A DNA stretch of 64,000 nt from Hyphomicrobiales bacterium (lineage in GTDB: Bacteria > Pseudomonadota > Alphaproteobacteria > Rhizobiales > Rhizobiaceae), in the NCBI GenBank assembly GCA_900468535.1, contig UBTY01000011.1, positions 1 to 64,000 on the forward strand, given 5' to 3'. Numbering within the stretch: the stretch's first letter is position 1; every line of letters begins with the position of its first letter. Positions 61,910 through 64,000 of this stretch are shown here, piece after piece. A program made the translations under genes and the position numbers. The notes beneath the pieces are model-generated. The model did not search any database, was not told the DNA's origin, and worked only from the letters and a program-made list of their open reading frames with translations.

Positions 61910-62186
61910 AGTTCACTCCTTCCCTCAAACCGTCGCATCGCGCACGGATTTTCTTCTGTTTCAAAACCGATCGGCAGTATTCAATCGATCAATCAGTAGA
62001 TCGATATGCAGCAGGACGTTCAATCGTATCATGCTCTTCACATCGCGAAAAAAACTGCGTTTTGATCAATATAGGTCGCCGATAACAGAAGTTTATGGGT
62101 GGGAAAACGGCAGCAAAATTGTTTGAAACGTTTGAATTTTTTCTAATCGTTTGAAAGTTTGGGCTTATGTACGCCCCATGAGCAAA
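61910..62186 (-). promoter_or_regulatory. fda promoter region with LacI-type and ATCGAT palindromes
   Basis: AT-rich, no gene. A near-palindrome TGAAACGTTTGA (62124-62135) with perfect core AAACGTTT, and a related TAATCGTTTGA (62144-62154), look like LacI-family operators, whose centre is CG. A perfect 7-bp inverted repeat atcgatc/gatcgat with an eight-base spacer is at 61985-62006, about 80 bases from the fda start. Confidence 0.55.
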
Positions 62187-62214
62187 AGACCGCGGCGCTT
62201 TCGCGCCGCGGTCT
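62187..62214 (-). terminator. Terminator of pgk
   Basis: Perfect 12-bp stem agaccgcggcgc/gcgccgcggtct around tttc; on the minus strand it runs into TTTTG. It lies about 38 bases past the pgk stop. Confidence 0.92.
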
Positions 62215-62251
62215 ATCTCCATGTAAAATTTGCTGAATTCGGTCGGCCGAA

Positions 62252-63454
62252 TTACTTGGTCTTGTGGAGAACGGCCACGCCCGGCAGGACTTTGCCTTCC
62301 ATCCATTCCAGGAAAGCACCGCCAGCCGTCGATACGTAGCTGAAATCATCGGCCACGCCGGCGTGGTTCAGCGCCGAGACGGTGTCGCCGCCGCCGGCGA
62401 CCGAGGTGAGCTTGCCGGCCTTGGTGCGCTCTGCAGCGTACTTCGCCGCTGCGACGGTTGCCTTGTCGAAGGGTGCGATTTCGAAGGCGCCGAGCGGGCC
62501 GTTCCAGACGAGCGTGTTGGCGCGCTCGATCCAGGCCTTGATCGCTTCGACCGACTTCGGGCCGACGTCGAGGATCATGGCATCATCGGGGATCGCGTCG
62601 ATCGGCACGATCTCGTTCTCGGCATTTGCCTTGAACTCGCGGGCGACGACGCCGTCTTCCGGGAGAATGATGGCGCAGCCAGCCGTGGCGGCTTCGATCA
62701 TGATCTGCTTGGCGGTTTCAGCGAGGTCGTGCTCGCAGAGCGACTTGCCGACATTGGTACCGCGTGCGGCAATGAAAGTGTTGGCCATGCCGCCACCGAT
62801 GACGAGCGCATCGACCTTCTTCACAAGGTTCATCAGCAGGTCGATCTTGGTCGAAACCTTGGCGCCACCGACGATGGCAACGACCGGCCGTGCCGGATTG
62901 CCGAGGCCGCTTTCCAGCGCTTCCAGCTCGGCTTGCATGGTACGGCCCGCATAGGCTGGCAGATGATGGGCGAGACCTTCCGTCGACGCATGGGCACGGT
63001 GCGCAGCGGAGAAGGCGTCGTTGACGTAGAGATCGCCGTTGGCGGCCAACGCCTTGACGAAATCGGGCTCGTTCTTTTCCTCGCCCTTGTGGAAACGGGT
63101 GTTTTCAAGAAGCAGGATGTCGCCGTTCTTCATCGAGGCGACGGCTGCGGCTGCTGCATCGCCAACGGCATTGCTCGTCGTTGCGACAGGATGGTCGAGA
63201 ACGGCTTCGACGGACGGAGCGATCAGCGACAGCGAGAGATCCGGCGACGGGCCATCCTTCGGGCGGCCGAAGTGCGCGAGCAGGATGACTTTTGCACCCT
63301 TCTTGGAGAGTTCGAGGATCGTCGGGGCAACACGCTCGATGCGCGTCGTGTCGGTCACTTTGCCGTCTTTGACCGGGACGTTGAGGTCAACGCGAACGAG
63401 AACGCGCTTGCCGGCAATATCGTTGAGGTCGTCGAGGGTCTTGAAGGAAGGCAT
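62252..63454 (-). CDS. pgk: Phosphoglycerate kinase
   Basis: Transfers phosphate from 1,3-bisphosphoglycerate to ADP in glycolysis. The 400-residue product has the N-terminal substrate domain ([25 protein letters not shown]) and the C-terminal nucleotide domain ([38 protein letters not shown]). Length typical. Its terminator separates it from fda, so the two are independent units despite their order. Confidence 0.96.
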   Translation of the reverse strand: MPSFKTLDDLNDIAGKRVLVRVDLNVPVKDGKVTDTTRIERVAPTILELSKKGAKVILLAHFGRPKDGPSPDLSLSLIAPSVEAVLDHPVATTSNAVGDAAAAAVASMKNGDILLLENTRFHKGEEKNEPDFVKALAANGDLYVNDAFSAAHRAHASTEGLAHHLPAYAGRTMQAELEALESGLGNPARPVVAIVGGAKVSTKIDLLMNLVKKVDALVIGGGMANTFIAARGTNVGKSLCEHDLAETAKQIMIEAATAGCAIILPEDGVVAREFKANAENEIVPIDAIPDDAMILDVGPKSVEAIKAWIERANTLVWNGPLGAFEIAPFDKATVAAAKYAAERTKAGKLTSVAGGGDTVSALNHAGVADDFSYVSTAGGAFLEWMEGKVLPGVAVLHKTK

Positions 63455-63524
63455 GGAGAAGTCCGTTCGTTATTGCCCAAAAGATGCGGGGACCATAGCA
63501 AGGATGACTGGAGACGCAAGGCGG

Positions 63525-64000
63525 TCAGTGCGGGTTTTCATCGCCCTTGGCATGCGCTGCCGCGGCTGCCGCTTCACGATCCCTGCGGCCCCTCAAACGC
63601 TCGCGAAGACGGTCCATCAGGTCGCGCAGATTGAGGAAGATCGGCAGGGTCGTGGCGGGTTCGACAGCCTCGAGCGACATGCCGACCGACGTGACGTGAT
63701 CCTGATCGTCGAGATCCCGGACGATGAGGATGATCGAGCCGAGGCGGACGCGATCGGCATACTCGGTCTTGCCGCCCAGACGATGCTTCATGAGCTCTGC
63801 GATCGTCAGTCCCTTTTCGGATTCGTTCAGCAGGCCCGGACCATAGGCGGCGTCGAGATCTGCCGCGGGGCGGGCCGGCGACAGCGCGAAGGCGCCGAAG
63901 AAATCGGCATCGTCTTCATCGACCGGAACGCGGCTTGCGAAGAGCTTGTCGAGCAGACGGGAGTAGGAGGGAACAACGAAGAGATAGACGAGATCGTTTT
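63525..64000 (-). CDS. CvrA/NhaP2-type potassium/proton antiporter, 3' part
   Basis: The open frame runs off the window end; only the C-terminal part (about 157 residues) is visible. Reading from 64000 gives NDLVYLFVVPSYSRLLDKLF, then a segment ending in LMKHRLGGKTEYADRVRLGSIILIVRDLDDQDHVTSVGMSLE, which resembles the cytoplasmic C-terminal regulatory domain of the CvrA/NhaP2 antiporters. It then ends in a charged and Ala-rich tail. The membrane part is outside the window, so the name is provisional. Confidence 0.65.
   Translation of the reverse strand, partial: NDLVYLFVVPSYSRLLDKLFASRVPVDEDDADFFGAFALSPARPAADLDAAYGPGLLNESEKGLTIAELMKHRLGGKTEYADRVRLGSIILIVRDLDDQDHVTSVGMSLEAVEPATTLPIFLNLRDLMDRLRERLRGRRDREAAAAAAHAKGDENPH

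Noticed and set aside
62264..63634. Plus-strand open frame of 456 codons antisense to pgk
   Set aside because: The opposite strand encodes an intact phosphoglycerate kinase; the frame is a GC-driven shadow.
1..64000. Prophage, insertion sequence, CRISPR array or defence island
   Set aside because: No transposase, integrase, phage structural gene, Cas gene or regular spacer-repeat array is visible, and gene content and codon character are uniform.

Overview
The window is ordinary chromosomal DNA of an alphaproteobacterium, most likely family Rhizobiaceae (Rhizobium/Agrobacterium/Ensifer relatives). The evidence is an Omp10 lipoprotein gene, homospermidine synthase, GapR (DUF2312), RcdA (DUF1465), many rhizobial DUF families (DUF882, DUF1036, DUF1192, DUF1244, DUF465), GC-rich third positions, CtrA-type TTAA-N7-TTAA boxes and rhizobial-looking palindromic intergenic repeats. 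Housekeeping genes (hemH, pyk, purEK, rpmJ, rpmE, suhB, fda, pgk) point to the main chromosome. I see no rRNA, tRNA, CRISPR array, prophage or insertion sequence.

Layout. 0-12 kb, mostly minus strand: ferrochelatase, a secreted 5'-nucleotidase with a C-terminal LysM, Omp10, homospermidine synthase, a small DUF3445/DUF4440/YciI group, a diguanylate cyclase, pabB-pabC and an M3 oligopeptidase. 12-20 kb: a sigma-54-type response regulator, a DUF882 murein-peptidase-like protein with a long tail, gapR, DUF1244, N-formylglutamate amidohydrolase, DUF1036 overlapping pyruvate kinase, and a LysE exporter. 20-31 kb: accessory metabolism and regulators, namely a LysR gene divergent from a tautomerase-cupin-DUF4865 operon, a GlxA-type regulator divergent from an SDR, a threonine-dehydratase-like enzyme, a membrane-anchored AraC regulator, gamma-glutamyltransferase, an alpha/beta hydrolase and a TPR protein. 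31-37 kb: rpmJ, purEK, two DUF465 genes, ArsR, a TSUP permease, and a ThiE-like plus SEL1-repeat pair.

37-48.5 kb is the most coherent system: a chemosensory operon STAS-cheY-cheA-cheW-mcp-mcp-cheW-cheR-cheB, with short overlaps between the early genes, divergent from a soluble 580-residue protein that carries a degenerate chemoreceptor hairpin tip. It has one CheY, no CheD or CheZ and no flagellar genes nearby. The two receptors share an almost identical signalling domain and a conserved C-terminal tail. It resembles, from memory, the secondary che clusters of rhizobia.

48.5-64 kb: an SDR with its TetR regulator, suhB, a TolQ/MotA-like plus OmpA-like pair, a 147-residue membrane protein behind a promoter covered by a perfect 16-bp-arm palindrome, an MsbA-like ABC exporter, rpmE, a guanine-deaminase-like enzyme, rcdA with two CtrA-type boxes upstream, DUF1192, an MFS transporter, a PhzF protein, class I aldolase, phosphoglycerate kinase and the 3' end of a CvrA-type antiporter that runs off the window. 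Start codons were chosen from Shine-Dalgarno spacing, family N-termini and overlaps; all family names are from recognition of the translated sequence, without database searches.
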